DNA of 64,000 bases from Chelonoidis abingdonii. Lineage: Eukaryota; Chordata; Testudines; Testudinidae. Shown one piece after another: positions 12,000-24,429 of the stretch. The position numbers were made by a program, and so were the translations under genes. Positions within the stretch are counted from its first letter, which is position 1, and each line of letters starts with the position of its first letter. Location: positions 133,826,402 to 133,890,401 of the forward strand of contig NC_133771.1 in the NCBI RefSeq assembly GCF_003597395.2. Direction: 5' to 3'. The notes beneath the pieces are model-generated. The model saw only the letters and a list, made by a program, of their open reading frames with translations, searched no databases and had not been told where the DNA came from.

Positions 12000-12690
12000 G
12001 TCCCTGAGCTGGAACCTGGAGTACTAGATGGGCCTGGGCTCCCCTATTCAGCCACTAGCAAGGTGGCACAGGACCTGGGGTTGGAACAGAAGACTGCCTG
12101 AGACTGCATAAGGACACCTTGTGCAGTAGGACTTTTGTACCCTGGATTGGAGAGGTGATGGGGACTATATAGTGATCTGGCCAGAGGCCTGAGACATGAA
12201 GAAGGTGTATCCTGAGCCATGGAGGAAGAAAGGGACCACAATGCAAGCAATTTACAGAAATGGGGGCCAGATGGGGCGAGAGCTAAGTCCCAGGCTTATT
12301 CACAAGAAAGCATACCTCCAGTGAATGGAACCCTTTTCCAGTGTCCACATGCCAGCACAACATGTGAATGAATTATTCAATAAAATGTTATACAATGAGA
12401 TGTTATATGGGGTGTCAACCTGTGAGTTTCAGATAGATCCAGGGTGTGTGTGACTGCCTTTCCTTTCTTTAGAAGAGTCTGCTGAAACAGAGTGTCATTC
12501 TATGAGAAACACAGAGAAGTAAAATTCACAGATGTGTTCACACTTAAAGGTAAGAAACTGATTCAGCAAAATCTTTGCATCACCTTTGATAGTTGTATTC
12601 TGTCTACCAGAGGCTCAGCTGAAATGACTGCTATTATTTTTTAACTTCAAGTCTAACAATATCCTTCACCTATGAGAGAAATGCTGTTGT
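12000..12690. other. Unassigned sequence after CR1
   Basis: I cannot assign the 12000-12250 block, which has short open frames on both strands. The rest looks like unique AT-rich sequence. Confidence 0.4.
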
Positions 12691-12692
12691 GT

Positions 12693-12901
12693 TTATATTT
12701 TTGGTGGTGATTTAAAGATCCTCTTGAAATGAGAAACCTCACAATTTGCACAAGACCCTCCATAGATGAGGCAGGTGCTGTGCAAACTTTCCCAGCATAC
12801 AGCTCCACCATAGTACCTACATCCTGAGCGACACAACTCTTCTTTTATTCCATTCCTGAGGAGACTGCCAATCATGCTAGATCGTGTGTGTCTACCAGGG
12901 A
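12693..12901 (-). other. Candidate cysteine-rich last exon (speculative)
   Basis: This is the distal part of a 170-codon minus-strand open frame (13205-12693). A splice-acceptor-like 'ctcctcatcccag' sits immediately upstream on the minus strand (12914-12902). The remaining ~70 codons carry six cysteines at frame residues 125, 129, 137, 145, 152 and 155, with spacing C-x3-C-x7-C-x7-C-x6-C-x2-C, then a basic tail and a stop. A small secreted disulfide peptide is one reading. However, the spacing does not match the beta-defensin rule (x6, x3-4, x9, x6, adjacent CC), no signal-peptide exon was found nearby, and no clear AATAAA follows the stop. Chance is quite possible. Confidence 0.15.
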
Positions 12902-12904
12902 CTG

Positions 12905-14460
12905 GGATGAGGAGACCGCCAAAGGAATGTTTCTTTTCCTGAAAGAACTGTCTTTCGAAACAGATTTTCTGTTCCTTCTCAAGAGTTATTTTTGTAATGT
13001 TATTAGTATTGTTAGCATTTAATGCATGTTCTGAATGTATAATATGTGCAATATGTATTGGCTTCTGGTTGAGGTTATCTTGGGATTCTTTGAATTTATT
13101 ACTACATTTCATATATTGCCTATAAAAGGGCATGTGCAGCTTTCTAGTGTCTAGTTTGAACAAGAAAATCCTCAAGTTATTTGCCCAGAGCAAATGATTC
13201 TTCATTCATGGAATAAACTGTACATGGAAAGGGTTGCGTTCTTCCAACCAGTCACGAAAAACTCAAATTAAGTCGACAAAGATGCCATTATTATATCAAG
13301 CCAAACTATTCTGGTATGGCAAGATGATAGGGATACTGGACCGTATACTGCCCCCTCCACAGTCTCGCTTCCCTCCCACTCACCCATCTCAGCTCATGGG
13401 GAACAGACTTGAAAGCCTAACTCTGGGCAGCCATTTTTTAAAATCTTGCTCAATATTTTGAAACATTGCAACAAGAAATAAGCTCAGCTGACTTATAAAG
13501 GAGAAAATTGGTTTGTATTCTTATTTATGGTGTAAATTGAAGGCTTGAAAGGGTTTGGTTCTTGTTTGATTTATCTTTAAGAAAGGGTTCCTTACCTTAG
13601 AAATTATAGAAGTGGCAAGTCTGGTTTCCCCTAGTTTTGCTGAAGTATTTAAAGGGGGCAGGGTGGGTCTTTTGAATCTTTACCAAGGACAGCTTTCCTC
13701 CCACCTGTGTTTTCAGGAGTTTGAGCTTAACAACAACAGAGTTTGAAAAAAACGGTCCTACATATATATATTAAAAATTCTTTCCTCTCAGACAGTTGAA
13801 TTTCTGTTGCACGGTATGTCTGATGGCATCATCCTATCAGTTTTCCAGTCAGCCATAGAATCATTTTAAGCACTGAAGAAATAATAGAATTGAAAGCAGC
13901 TCACAGTATAGTCCAAATAAAATACCTGGATAATATTTCTGAAATGTGTTAAATGCCAGTTTATATCAGTGTGACTCCAATGTATCGTTCTAATGAATTT
14001 CATGAGCCAGATTAGGCACTACGAAGGAGGAACAGGAAGCAAATTGACTCAAAGCCATCTTTCCACTACACTGATCTGATTCTGAGGCAGATGGGTGCTG
14101 GAACAGCCCCAGCAAAATACAGAACCTTATACGTCTGCTTTAAATTATTCTAGCTGCAGCACTGAGGTAACACAAAGCAAGCAGAGTTAGGGCCAGATTC
14201 TCAGACCCACCTCTATAAGCCTTTCCTTTTTGTGTATTTTTCCTACTGTGGACATTTGGCCAAATGTACAATTTGTTTCCCTTTACATTCTATTTAAGTC
14301 TGAAGAACTTTACAATGAAAGTGGGTAAAGACAGTCAATTATACAGAAGAGTGGGTTCATATATTATAGCAAAGATGACAGCTTCTCATGAATTAGTACT
14401 GAACTGATGATTCCAAACTTAAATTAGCCATTGAGTAACAGCCTTAACCACTAGACTGTG
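12905..14460. other. Unassigned unique sequence
   Basis: AT-rich. No recognised element. A short (TA)n run lies near 13760, and a dispersed-repeat-like 'gggccagattctcag' near 14190. Confidence 0.45.
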
Positions 14461-14551
14461 AAAAGTGACAAAGAGTCCTGTGGCACCTTATAGACTAACA
14501 GAAGTATTGGAGCATAAGCTTTCGTGGGCGAATACCCACTTCGTCAGACAC
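14461..14551 (-). mobile_element. Penelope-like retroelement 3' tail, antisense
   Basis: Read on the minus strand it contains 'gacgaagtgggtattcgccc', 'acgaaagcttatgctccaat' and 'gttagtctataaggtgccac'. This is nearly identical to the 3' end of the longer element at 52155-54175. It is a ~90-bp, 5'-truncated copy. Confidence 0.75.
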
Positions 14552-14617
14552 ATGTAGACTGTAGTAACTTAAATACCTTCATACCATGATAGGGAAGAAT
14601 TCTTTAAAATAACTCAA

Positions 14618-14786
14618 CCTTGTCTACATACAAAAGTTGTAGTGATTCAACCAAATCAGCATGGACACTTTTACATGTGTTTGAATGCCTTATATTAATT
14701 TAGTTTAGTTTAGTTTGATTCCTTACTGGGTTTAGTTAAAGTGATACAAGACTCTCTTAAACCAATTGAAGAGTGTGTACACAAGG
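14618..14786. mobile_element. MITE with 11-bp inverted ends
   Basis: The left end 'ccttgtctaca' (14618-14628) pairs with the right end 'tgtacacaagg' (14776-14786) with one mismatch. The inside has a short (tttag)n run (about 14698-14717) and no coding capacity. The end motif resembles the other 'gtctaca' MITEs here. Confidence 0.6.
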
Positions 14787-14789
14787 GGA

Positions 14790-17420
14790 TTACTCTGATT
14801 TTATGTCAGTTTCTAAATGGATTCCTTTCAATTGGTAAAACTTATGTTTATACACAGCCTAAGAGGCAATCATTTCATATCAGAGGCCAGATTTGGGCCC
14901 TGTTGTATGCAGTGGCATGTATGCTGGCATAGAGTAGATCTGGCTGCCTGCAGATTCTCCCTGATATGGGCCTATCCATGAATGGGATAGAGCCATATAG
15001 CAGCATCTGCTCTGCCCTCCCCCTCAAAGTAGGGGGCATGGCCTGGGGATGATGAGGCCAGAACATCTCTATGACCCAGCAATCCCTAGCTGCCAGAACA
15101 GTCCCTTGGGGTTGTGGGGAGCTGGGTTAACATAGAGCAACCCAGAGCAGAAGAGCCTGGATCCAACTAAAAGCAACTGCTGGAGGAGGAGGAGGAGGAA
15201 TCGAGCTACTGCCACTAATAGTCACTGCTGCCTAAGAGACAAAGAGAAAAAACAAGAGTCACCTTCTAGAAGGAGCGCCACCAGCTGAACTACAATTCCT
15301 TTCCAAAAAAACCATTTCTGAGTAAGCAATTGCTGTAGAGGTCACTGCTCAGGCCCTACAAAATCATCAATGGGAAGGGAGATGGTCCGCATGATCATGA
15401 ATGGGAGGGAAGGTGTCACCAAGGCAACTTCAAAGTTAAAGAAATTAGTAACAGAAACCTGCAAAGAGAGTAGAGAGGCTTATATTTCAAAACTCGGAAA
15501 ATTATCCATCTTATATTTAAAACCTCTCTCTGCCTTCGGTGCAATTTACAACCATTATGTTTTCACTGAATGTTCAAAAGTCTTCTAGGTGCAAGAGGGA
15601 CAAATACCACACACTTCTCCCACCTCCCTCTGTTGCACTTTTTCCCCCTACTGAATTGTAGAAATTACTACTACCAGGTCATATATAAAAAATGAGTTTG
15701 AATACCTTGTGAAAAGGTGGTTGGAAAAGGAGGTTTTTCCCTCTAACAATATACATACTTCTCAGTAATTTGGAACAGCACTGCTTTGGCGTACCACATT
15801 AGACCTTTTGCTTTATGCCATTCTTCAGTGAAACTAGAAACAGCAGCATCAGGTGCCAGCTGGCACATGTGGTAGTGATGTGGGAGGAGGAAGAGATTTC
15901 TTTTTCCTCAAGAAAGGGACAACTATGGAAACTATGACGTTACAGACAAGCTTTAGCAGGTGATATAAAACATTGATATGTTTACACAGGTTATACGCCA
16001 TAGATCCAAAGTCACTCTGACCTGTTCCAGTTATAGCAACTTTAAAGTACAAAGGTTTGATAGGCATAATTGCAATTCTTAGAGCAAAAGAGTCTGTGTT
16101 CATTGGAGTTCTCCTCCCCAGAGGAGAATGTTTGACAAACATTTCTGGGCTACAGCAACTGACAGTTGTTCCTCTGACGTATTCCAAAGTGATTATTTGG
16201 AACAGAAGCACAAAAGCAACAGGGAGCTGGTCCTCCATCTCTCCCTTGTAATTACATCACTTGCTATTTCATCTTTTCTTCTCAAAAGATAAATATTTTT
16301 GGAACTCCCGCTTGGTTATTTTTAAACACTTTTGACCACTATCCCACAGCACAGGCTTTCCTTCCCTTATTTAATCCTATGTATTATATTCCCAACAACT
16401 CACTGAAAACCATCAACAGAAGTAAATTCACTAGTTAGAGAGGAAACCTGTGTCCTTCAACTACCTAGGCACTAAGAGCTGAAAAAGTGAGTTAATCTTT
16501 AGGAAACTTGTGTGGATATAGATTTATACAGTGAGACATACAAATATAGAGGGTTAAAGGAGCCAGAGGGATCTCTTTATGCCTTAAAGCATGGAAGATA
16601 AGTCATGAGGTACATCCCACTTCTAAATGGGAATTACTTTTTTTCTTTGTTTGCTTTGTTAAAGAAGCTTTTGAGTAGCTACATTTCTTATGACTGCACC
16701 ACTTTAAAATCAGCTGGATAGATAGAATGTCTCATCCTATTAAAATACGACTGTGAACTACCAGCAGACGATGTAGTTGACAGTCTGTAATGCAATACAG
16801 TATCTAATCTTGTGTAGCATCTGCCACAAACTGCATTCCAAAATATACAACTGGAGAGATGAATCAAAAGAGGAAGAGAGAAATTGAATAAGTGAGGAAA
16901 GAAGATTTTAGATTCTTTGAAGAGGGGGACATTTGAAGCAGAGATACTGCAAGACTCTCACAGGTAGCAGGAAGTGCAGTGAAGATGGGTCTCTCCTCAT
17001 AGTGGAAAATCTGTGTGAAAGGACAGGGAAGAAGCCAGTACTAGATGAGTCAATGGACTGAGAGAAAAGAATAGAAACAGACTATCTGTTACTAGAATGT
17101 TAAACATTGATGAGCACAATGCACTGAGCCCATGTTTAAGAACATTTTCTTGATGCAGTTAAAATATTGCCACTCCTATACAATCACTATAAAACAAAAT
17201 CATCTAAGTCAGCTCCTTAGATTTCATTCACCTGTAAGGGCCTATGTTACAGACTTCACATTCTAGACTTTTTATAGTACTTATGGTTTCAAAAATTTGC
17301 ACTACAAAAAAAATTAGTGTTGAAGTGTAAAGGCAACAAAACTTTTAAAGTATGTTGTTTCTTTTAGAAATCAAAATCAAATGGAAATTATATTAGAAAA
17401 CACAAACTCACACATGCTGG
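14790..17420. other. Unassigned unique sequence with (GGA)n
   Basis: A (gga)n run lies at 15182-15199. The minus-strand open frame 15849-16238 (129 codons) has no recognised motif and no good splice context that I could confirm. Nothing else is assigned. Confidence 0.45.
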
Positions 17421-17421
17421 A

Positions 17422-17475
17422 GTGAAATTCTGGCCTCTTTGATGTACAGAGATTTCAGTGAGACCAGGATTTCAC
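17422..17475. repeat. Small palindromic element
   Basis: 'gtgaaattctggcctc' at 17422-17437 faces 'gaccaggatttcac' at 17462-17475, an imperfect inverted repeat. It resembles a dispersed palindromic family. Confidence 0.45.
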
Positions 17476-17489
17476 CCTAAATGCTTAAA

Positions 17490-17850
17490 ATTGAGCTCTT
17501 AAGTTCATTGGGAGCTCCAAGTGCTCAGCACTTTTGACAATCAGGCTACTTGTGTAGGCTCCTGAATCCATATTTAGGCACCAAACTTGGGACATTCAGA
17601 TTGAGATGTTTAAAGCATTTTAATTGTTATTTCCATGAGAGCTGTCTGGCTAAATCCTCTAGTTCTCTTGGAAAAATCTCACACTTTAAAAAATCTTAAT
17701 TACATAGGTACACAGACAGTCTGACCCAAACTTTCAAATGTGGCCACTAATCTGAGGTGCTCTGTCCAAAATGCCTCAAATTGAGGCAGCCAAAAAAATC
17801 AATGGCCACTTTTGAAAATTTGTGTCCAAATTTTCAATATCATTCAAATA
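17490..17850. repeat. Decayed dispersed-repeat cluster
   Basis: It contains 'gtgctcagcacttttgacaa' near 17521 and 'tgaggcagcc' with 'ggccacttttgaaaattt' near 17778-17822. These resemble short turtle repeats I recall with 'cagcacctctgaaaatcag' cores. Boundaries are not resolved. Confidence 0.3.
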
Positions 17851-17978
17851 GATCTCAAACATATTCATATATTAGCTGTGACTAGCTTGCCAAATCCTCA
17901 CGTCTTTCCTTGGTCCCTACCCAGTCCTTACTCATGCAAAAACTCCCCCTGAAATAAATACAAGTGTTGCCTGAGTGA

Positions 17979-18265
17979 CTTGTCTATACTTACCCAGGGG
18001 GTTGACGCACAGTGATCAATGCATTGGCGCTCGATTTTGCGGGTCCTTGAGCTGCGAAATCGACTGCCGTTTGCTCTCCTGGCAACTCCTGTACTCCACC
18101 TCAACGAGAAGCGCAATGGGAGTCAACGGGAGAGTGTCTACAGTCGACATTGTGTAATGTGGACCCTCTGGTAGGTAGATCTAAGTTACATGACTTCAGC
18201 TACATTATTCACGTAGCTGAAGTTGCATAACTTAGATCAATCTCCCCCCCGGGAGTGTAGACAAG
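17979..18265. mobile_element. MITE with 'cttgtctatact' inverted ends
   Basis: The left end 'cttgtctatact' (17979-17990) and right end 'agtgtagacaag' (18254-18265) are inverted repeats with one mismatch. A subterminal stem, 'acttcagctac' against 'gtagctgaagt' (about 18190-18221), forms a perfect internal hairpin. The GC-rich centre contrasts with the AT-rich surroundings. It belongs to the same family as 59141-59424. I see no convincing target duplication and no transposase. Confidence 0.7.
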
Positions 18266-18269
18266 ACCT

Positions 18270-19550
18270 AAACAGACTTCAGGATTTGGCCCATAGTCAT
18301 TTTCAAAAGTCACACCTGGGCTGGGATTTCACGTGCCAAGATTTTAGCCTGCAGCAAATTTTTATAGCATGTTTGAAATCTCTGAAAAAGAGAAGAGATG
18401 TTATAGAAGGGGTGTTATAATGGAAAGGCTGGCACAACTTCAACTACTATATAGCAGCTCAAAAGACCATAAGGCTGGGAATTTAAAGTGCTCCTGCCAA
18501 CTTTCACTCTGTTCAAATACGGGAAGTCACGGTAAAGCATCTGACTGTTTTAAAAAAATGCCCTCACTTATTCAGAAAGCAACCACTTATAAAAAATCTG
18601 CTTTGCACCTGGGCCTACTTTGTTTTGTTTGTGCCACATACTTTGGGTACTAAGTAAAGTGAGGTGTCGGACACTGCACTTTAAACTGCAGTTTGAATCT
18701 GGCCAGCTTGAGTCTCACACTTTAGTCTTGCAACAGAAAGGGAGAATGGTATGGGCCATTCCCCAATGACAGAGGCAGGAGTCTAAATATAACCAGGCTT
18801 ACAGTCCCAGAACTGGCTTCCAACAGCAGGGGCTTACAATAACACTGAAGCTGCTGCTGCTGCTGCAGGAACAGCCTGAGCAGGGGGAGGGAATGCTCTG
18901 CTTGTTTTTCAGCTGGGACCTCGTCCTTCACTCAGCTGTTTGCTATTAGGGCCATAGCAGTAGCAGTGAGAAATTCATTGCTGCTAAATCTCCGAATTCT
19001 GAGTCACAGCAAAAATCCAGCTAGCCACAATCAACAAAGGATTAAGGGAAAGGAAAAAAGAGAAACAAAGGTTTTGCTTATTTCCCTCTCATTTATATAG
19101 CACCTTTCATCCCCAAGGAACCTATTCACTAAGGGCCAGATTCTGCCTTGCCTTTATGTGGGTCCACAGTTTGTGTTGGGGCAGTGATACAAGGAACCTT
19201 TCCTCACTCACCCTATCCCCTCCATATTCCTTGCATGGCCTGTGTAAGAGTCAGGGAGAGTTCCTGTGAGCACAGGGGCTGCTCTGTCTCTCATCCCCTG
19301 CAGATGCACAGCACAGAGGACAGGCAGTCCTGGTTTTGTCGGGTACAGCTTCATCCCACCTCAAAGGAGTACAATAGTGGGCATGCAGCCTCTCTGAGCC
19401 CAGAACTCCGGGACACGTTCTGCCTCCTCCCCAAGGCAGAATGTTCCCCAATGCTTCCCCTGGAGAGCTGTGGCTCTGTACCCCTGACTGTGGGCTGTCC
19501 CAAATGGTACAAAAGTAAGCCACTAACTCTATTACACTGACCCAGCTGAT
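18270..19550. other. Unassigned sequence with (GCT)n
   Basis: A (gct)n run occurs at about 18850-18865. A dispersed-repeat-like 'gggccagattctgcc' lies near 19133. Open frames of 94-130 codons around 18369-18653 and 19148-19540 show no domain. Confidence 0.4.
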
Positions 19551-19559
19551 ATGACAGAT

Positions 19560-19762
19560 ATTGGGCCTGATTCTGTTGTCATTTACACTGATGTAAAATG
19601 AGGAGATAGCAAAAAAAAAAATACAGCGACAATCTTGTTTTTAGAATATAAAGGAGATGCTGACCCCACACTGGTTTTACAATGGTTTATGTCCTTTTAC
19701 GGCAATGGAGTTAGTACCAACTCACACAGGTGTAAGGGAGATCTGGATTAGGGTCTCTATCT
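19560..19762. repeat. Decayed palindromic-family element
   Basis: The left part 'gggcctgattctgttgtcat' with 'ttacactgatgtaaaatgag' is diagnostic of the family seen at 9831 and 40671. The right part ('ggtgtaagggagatctggat') pairs loosely with it. A poly-A run (19611-19621) interrupts it. Confidence 0.4.
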
Positions 19763-19769
19763 GCAGAAT

Positions 19770-21640
19770 GAAGTTAGCTAGGAAGAGAGACTGCATTATG
19801 ATGATTGGACCGTGTGAAAGGAGAGAATCTTTACCTGTGTTGCTTCTCCAGATCATCAATTATAGGGCAAATGATATTAGTATTTGGAACCTACATGGGT
19901 GCAGCAGGTACGTTATATGTAATTGACTCACGACATTTCAGGATAGGCTGCTTAGCTGCTGCAGTCAGAAAAGCTTTCCTTTCCTAGCTTAGGAGAGTTC
20001 TGGAGGAGGAGCCTTGGCTTGGGGTCCCTGGGTACAAAGGGTGATTTCTGTTAGTTCTGTTCTACAGTGTTACAGCCGAAAGGCAGATGCTGGATACACA
20101 GAGTGTGGGTGAGAGTTCATGCTGAGAAGCTGGTAGCAGCAGTGGAGTTAATTTCCTTTCATTCTTCTGCAGCTTATTTACATTTATAAGTGAAGACAAT
20201 ATGTAAGAACATAGGCACTTGTTTTGCCAGTGCAGCTATTTCCCCTTCTGGGTCTGTCCTGTCTGCCTAGTGAGGTAGGTGATAAGATTCCCCTGGTTCT
20301 GAGTTTTTATGCTTTGTATTTAGTTGCCTCCTTGTTGTGTTGACACAAATGATCTCAAACGCAAAAACAAAGTGCACCATCTCCCTGCCAACCTCAACAT
20401 AATAAAGTTGAAAGACATACAGGGATTCAGACTCTGCCCGCTATCCTACGGTGCCCTAAATAAAATGGTCTGTTACATCCTATCTGTCATTTTGAATGTT
20501 TAGTAAACCCTTGCTTTATCAGCTGTTACCTTACACAGCTCTTTTCCCCAGCCGGACTTGGTGACTACACCGTGCAGTGGGTCAGTCAAAGGTCCAAATA
20601 GTTCCCCCATAGTATAACAAACTATACATGAAGTATTGGAAAAAATATGGGGTACCTTTAAAAAAGTAAGCAGCAAATACTTGCTCATATATATTCACTC
20701 ACCAGGGATGAAATCCACCCCCCCTTCCCGCCACACACACACAGCTGCAAGAGAGACCACTGCAATTTAAGGAGAGTGGAGAGCAGGATACTGCTACCCA
20801 ACACATAGGTCTGCACCTTCTGGGCACCACTGTGTTGTGCTCTGTGGGGGCTCACTAAGCCCTAGTAGGCAGAGGCTTTGGGGGCACAGAGCAGGTTGAG
20901 GAAAAACAGAGATGAAGCAACTGGATCTACCACTATAGAATTCCTAGTCATCCCCCCTTCTGACAACACTTCACTCCTGTCCCATTGCCTAGCGAGAATT
21001 TCTCCCCCACCCCCCGCACCAATGCCTGCCCACACAGAGATTCCCCATTGCTCAGCCTGTGTGCCAAGAACAAGCTCTGACTTTTAATGCATTATGTAAC
21101 ACCCCCACCAGTTCAAGCCCCAGCATTTCACTAAAGTGTTGTCACCAGCATGGATGATTCATTGTCACATCCACCTTTACTTCACAGTAGAAACTTTACA
21201 CCATAGTGTAGTGGTGAAAGAGACACTTTAATGCCTATTCTCAGGATCTGGCACATTTGTCAGCTCAAAAGTACTTTTTAAAAAAAATGTTTGGAAAAAT
21301 TGTGTGTGCTTTTTAGTCATGCTGGTGAGAATCTAGTTTTCTTTACCACGTAAGAATTTTTCATATATGCCAGGATAATTCATAAATGGTTTCTTTTTAA
21401 AAATAAGCCTGGGCCTGGATTTAGTCCCAGTGATGGATGAAGAGATTTAGTTTAAAAATAACTAAAGGTCCCAGTCCTGCAGCCAGGAGCAGCCCTGTTC
21501 AATGGCACTACTCAAATGCATAAAGTTACTCGTGTGCAGGATCAAAGTCAGAGGGCTGACGAAGCGCCATTTGGTCTAGAGCCAGCCCTGGCTTTATTCA
21601 TTCATCCATCAATAACCTTTGCAGCACTACCAACCACTCA
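19770..21640. other. Unassigned unique sequence
   Basis: I see nothing recognisable beyond short C-rich and CA-rich runs near 20725-20745 and 21004-21017. Confidence 0.4.
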
Positions 21641-21645
21641 GCAGT

Positions 21646-21808
21646 CATAAGAATGGCCGTACTGGATCAGACCAAAGGTCTATCTAGCCCAGTATCCTGT
21701 CTTCCAACAGTGGCCAATGCCAGGTGCTGCAGAGGGAATGAACAGAACAGGTAATCATCAGGTGATCCATCTCCTGTTGCCCACTCCCAGCTTCTGGCTA
21801 ACAGTCAT
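21646..21808 (-). mobile_element. CR1 3' end, antisense
   Basis: 'cataagaatggccgtactgg', 'atcagaccaaaggtctatct' and 'gccagtatcctgtcttcc'-like sequence are the standard turtle CR1 3' UTR in reverse, closely matching 41840-42010. It is truncated to about 160 bp. Confidence 0.9.
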
Positions 21809-21849
21809 GGTAATAGATATGTAATAGATATAGACATAATTAATATTTC

Positions 21850-22105
21850 TAGTGGAAGGGGCAGGAGGATGGTCCAATGCTTAGGAGATAAGCCTAGAAG
21901 CTGGGAGACCTGGTTTCAAAATCCCTGCTTTGCCACAGACTCCCTGTGTGACCTTAGACAAGCCATTTATTTTGTCTCCGTTCCCCATATGTGAACCAGA
22001 GATCACAACACTTCCTGCCTTACAGGAAAACTATGAGGATAAATACAGTAAAAGTTCTGAGGTGCTCAGATATTATGGTGATGTGGGCCAAATAGGTATC
22101 TAAGA
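21850..22105 (+). repeat. MIR/CORE-type SINE, near full length
   Basis: There is a tRNA-like head with a B-box-like 'ggtttcaaaatccc' (about 21912-21925). It is followed by the CORE string 'ctccctgtgtgacc' and 'ttagacaagcca', then 'ggataaatacagtaaaa' and 'gaggtgctcagatatt' toward the 3' end. The order fits a CORE-SINE copied from a tRNA-derived transcript. Confidence 0.75.
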
Positions 22106-22153
22106 AGGATAAAAGGCAAGACACATGGCAAGACATGATAAGACACATGACAC

Positions 22154-22405
22154 TGGCATGTCTACACAGCAAGCAGCAACCCATAGCAGAGTCTCAGAGC
22201 CCAGGTTGACAGATTCGGGCTCAGGTTACACTGCTAAAAATAGCTATGTAGACATTTGGGCTCCGAAGCTTAGGGAGAGAGGGCGGGCTTCAGAGCTAGA
22301 GTTATAGACCGAGCCACAATATCTGCACAGCTTTTTCTAGAGCATGCCCGAGTCTGTCAACCCACATGGTGAAACTTGCTGTCATGTGCTGCACAGACAT
22401 ACCCA
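22154..22405. mobile_element. MITE with 'ggcatgtctacac' type ends
   Basis: The left end 'tggcatgtctacacagc' pairs with the right end 'gctgcacagacataccca' as an imperfect inverted repeat. The internal 'ggttgacagattcgggctca' is echoed inverted near 22349 ('cccgagtctgtcaaccc'), so the element folds back. No coding capacity. Confidence 0.6.
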
Positions 22406-22409
22406 AAGA

Positions 22410-24235
22410 GGCCCTACAAGAGATTTTTTCTATGGTAGAACTTTTTTCCTCAGAGAAACAGACACGCAACAATTAGGTTGGGCTGGGGGTTATAGCCAGG
22501 AGGCCAATGCACACATGACTATGTTGATCCACTGGCCAGGCCCAACCCCCTTTTCAGGAGTGGTGTAGGGATAGCAGTCACAGATCACTATACAAACTTT
22601 CGTTTTACACAGCAGACCATGCTTTGACCTGGAAGGAGAGTGTGTTGCTGTAGTAAGTACAGAAAAAAACACTCCAATTATTTTACTTATTATAATTCTA
22701 GGCATTTCTAATGCAGTTATGACTCCTAAGTGCTAAGGTAATACAAATAATAAAAAAATAGTATCCATGCAGAATTATTCCATAGAAGGAACATGTACTC
22801 TTCCCCTCATTTTTAAGCCTTATGAGTAGTTTTTAGTTGGTTGCTTCAGCAACATATTGTCTGGCTCATCCTATTGCGTAGCTGCGAGAGGAATGACTAC
22901 TAGAAGTGAAGACTTACATCCTATCCTGATGGCAGCTAGACTTGGGCTCAGGCTGATCCACTGCTATTGAATCTCACATCCCAGTATTGGGCAAGATTCT
23001 GATGCCCTTAGAATGAATTGAACCTTCCTCCACAAGCTGCCCCACTGACATCAGGGATACGATGTATGAGCTCGGAAGCTCAGCACCATGCCCTACTAGC
23101 TCCTTTTGTACTAGCACAAACCATAGAAAGTTCTGCATAGATGGGTGATGCATATTGGTGCGACAGCCAATACATATCCCGGTACTGGATATGGATCAGA
23201 TGATCTACCATTTTTCTCACTTGAAGTCCTGCACTTTTTCCTCACTCTTGTGGACACACGTTCTGCCCTCCTGCGTATCTCACTATTGAACTGGCATCTC
23301 AGACTTTTGTACAAGCACTTTAAGAATCCACTTCATCTGAGAGAAATAACTGAAGATTGAAGTGTCCAGGAACTTCTGCTATGGGCCTGGAATAAACTTG
23401 TAAGCAGCATGGTACACGATAAACGCCAGGCACAATTTCAGCATGATAAAATAAAGAAATAATAATGCTCCTTAAGAAGCCTTTTATGCCTGGTAGTCTG
23501 GGTGGTTTTCCATAGTTGGAACAGGCCACCAGAGTAGTCCACTTTAAAATGTTGTGGGATGGTAGCAGCCATCTTGACATTCTGGTAGAAAACCAGAACA
23601 GGAATGTATGGCTCTGCTGGCTGGTGTGTGCTCATAGGCTGCAACTGACTGCAGATTCTTGCATCAGCCCAGCACCCCACTGACTTCAACAGGGCTCCAC
23701 GTGGGCAGAAAGGGTTGCCCTTCTTGAGTCAATTGCAACTTCTTCAAAAGCCTCATTTAGTTTCAAATACTTCACAGGCTTTCAGGGAGGGTCAATTAGA
23801 GCAACGGGGACACACTTTTGTGTATTGCATTAAAACAGTTTCCTGTGGTTAGTGCAACCAAACTCTACTTCCAAGCCCTTCTATTCAAAAATCAACTAGT
23901 ACATAGGGTGGAACTCAGATTTCAAAATCTAATCATGTATTTAACACCCTTTGCCTCCACCAACAGTGTATTTGGGTGTCGAAAATGATAGTTCTGTCTG
24001 TCAGATACAAGAGGCCAGTTTGTTCCCATCCTCCATGTGAGAGTATGGAAACCATATGAATGAAAGGAGAAACCTTGAAAAATACTTAACATTTTTCTCA
24101 TATTTGGGGCGGGGGGGGGGGCGGTTGTAAAAGTACTTGGCATTGACCTAACTTTGTTCCCTGTGCTATCAATGACTTGCACCCATTGACTTCAATGGAA
24201 GCAGAGTTAGGCCAGTGCTGAGCATTTTTCAAAAC
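22410..24235. other. Unassigned sequence
   Basis: There is a G-rich run at about 24107-24122, and dispersed-repeat echoes ('gggcaagattctgatgccc' near 22988; 'cccattgacttcaatgg' near 24182). No exon is supported. Confidence 0.4.
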
Positions 24236-24237
24236 TC

Positions 24238-24425
24238 CAACCCTTGTAAAGTGCTTTGAATGGCAAACTAATTATCGTATCCTGTTTCCCTCTGAGGTTG
24301 GTAAGTATTATCCCAAACTTACAGAACAGAAAATTGACCCAGAGAGATTAAGTGATTTATCCAAGATTACATCCCAATTAATTGGCAGAGCCTATACCAT
24401 GAATAAGAATGTCAGATTCTGGCCC
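24238..24425 (-). repeat. MIR/CORE-type SINE, antisense
   Basis: 'agagagattaagtgatttat', 'ccaagattacatccc' and 'ggcagagcct' are the reverse of the SINE core (cagagcc...gtgacc-ttgggcaagtcact...). 'gtaaagtgctttgaa' at 24246 is the typical 3' part. Confidence 0.65.
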
Positions 24426-24429
24426 CAAA

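Noticed and set aside
12693..13205. Beta-defensin gene
   Set aside because: Six cysteines are present but the spacing is wrong and there is no adjacent CC pair; kept only as an unassigned exon candidate.
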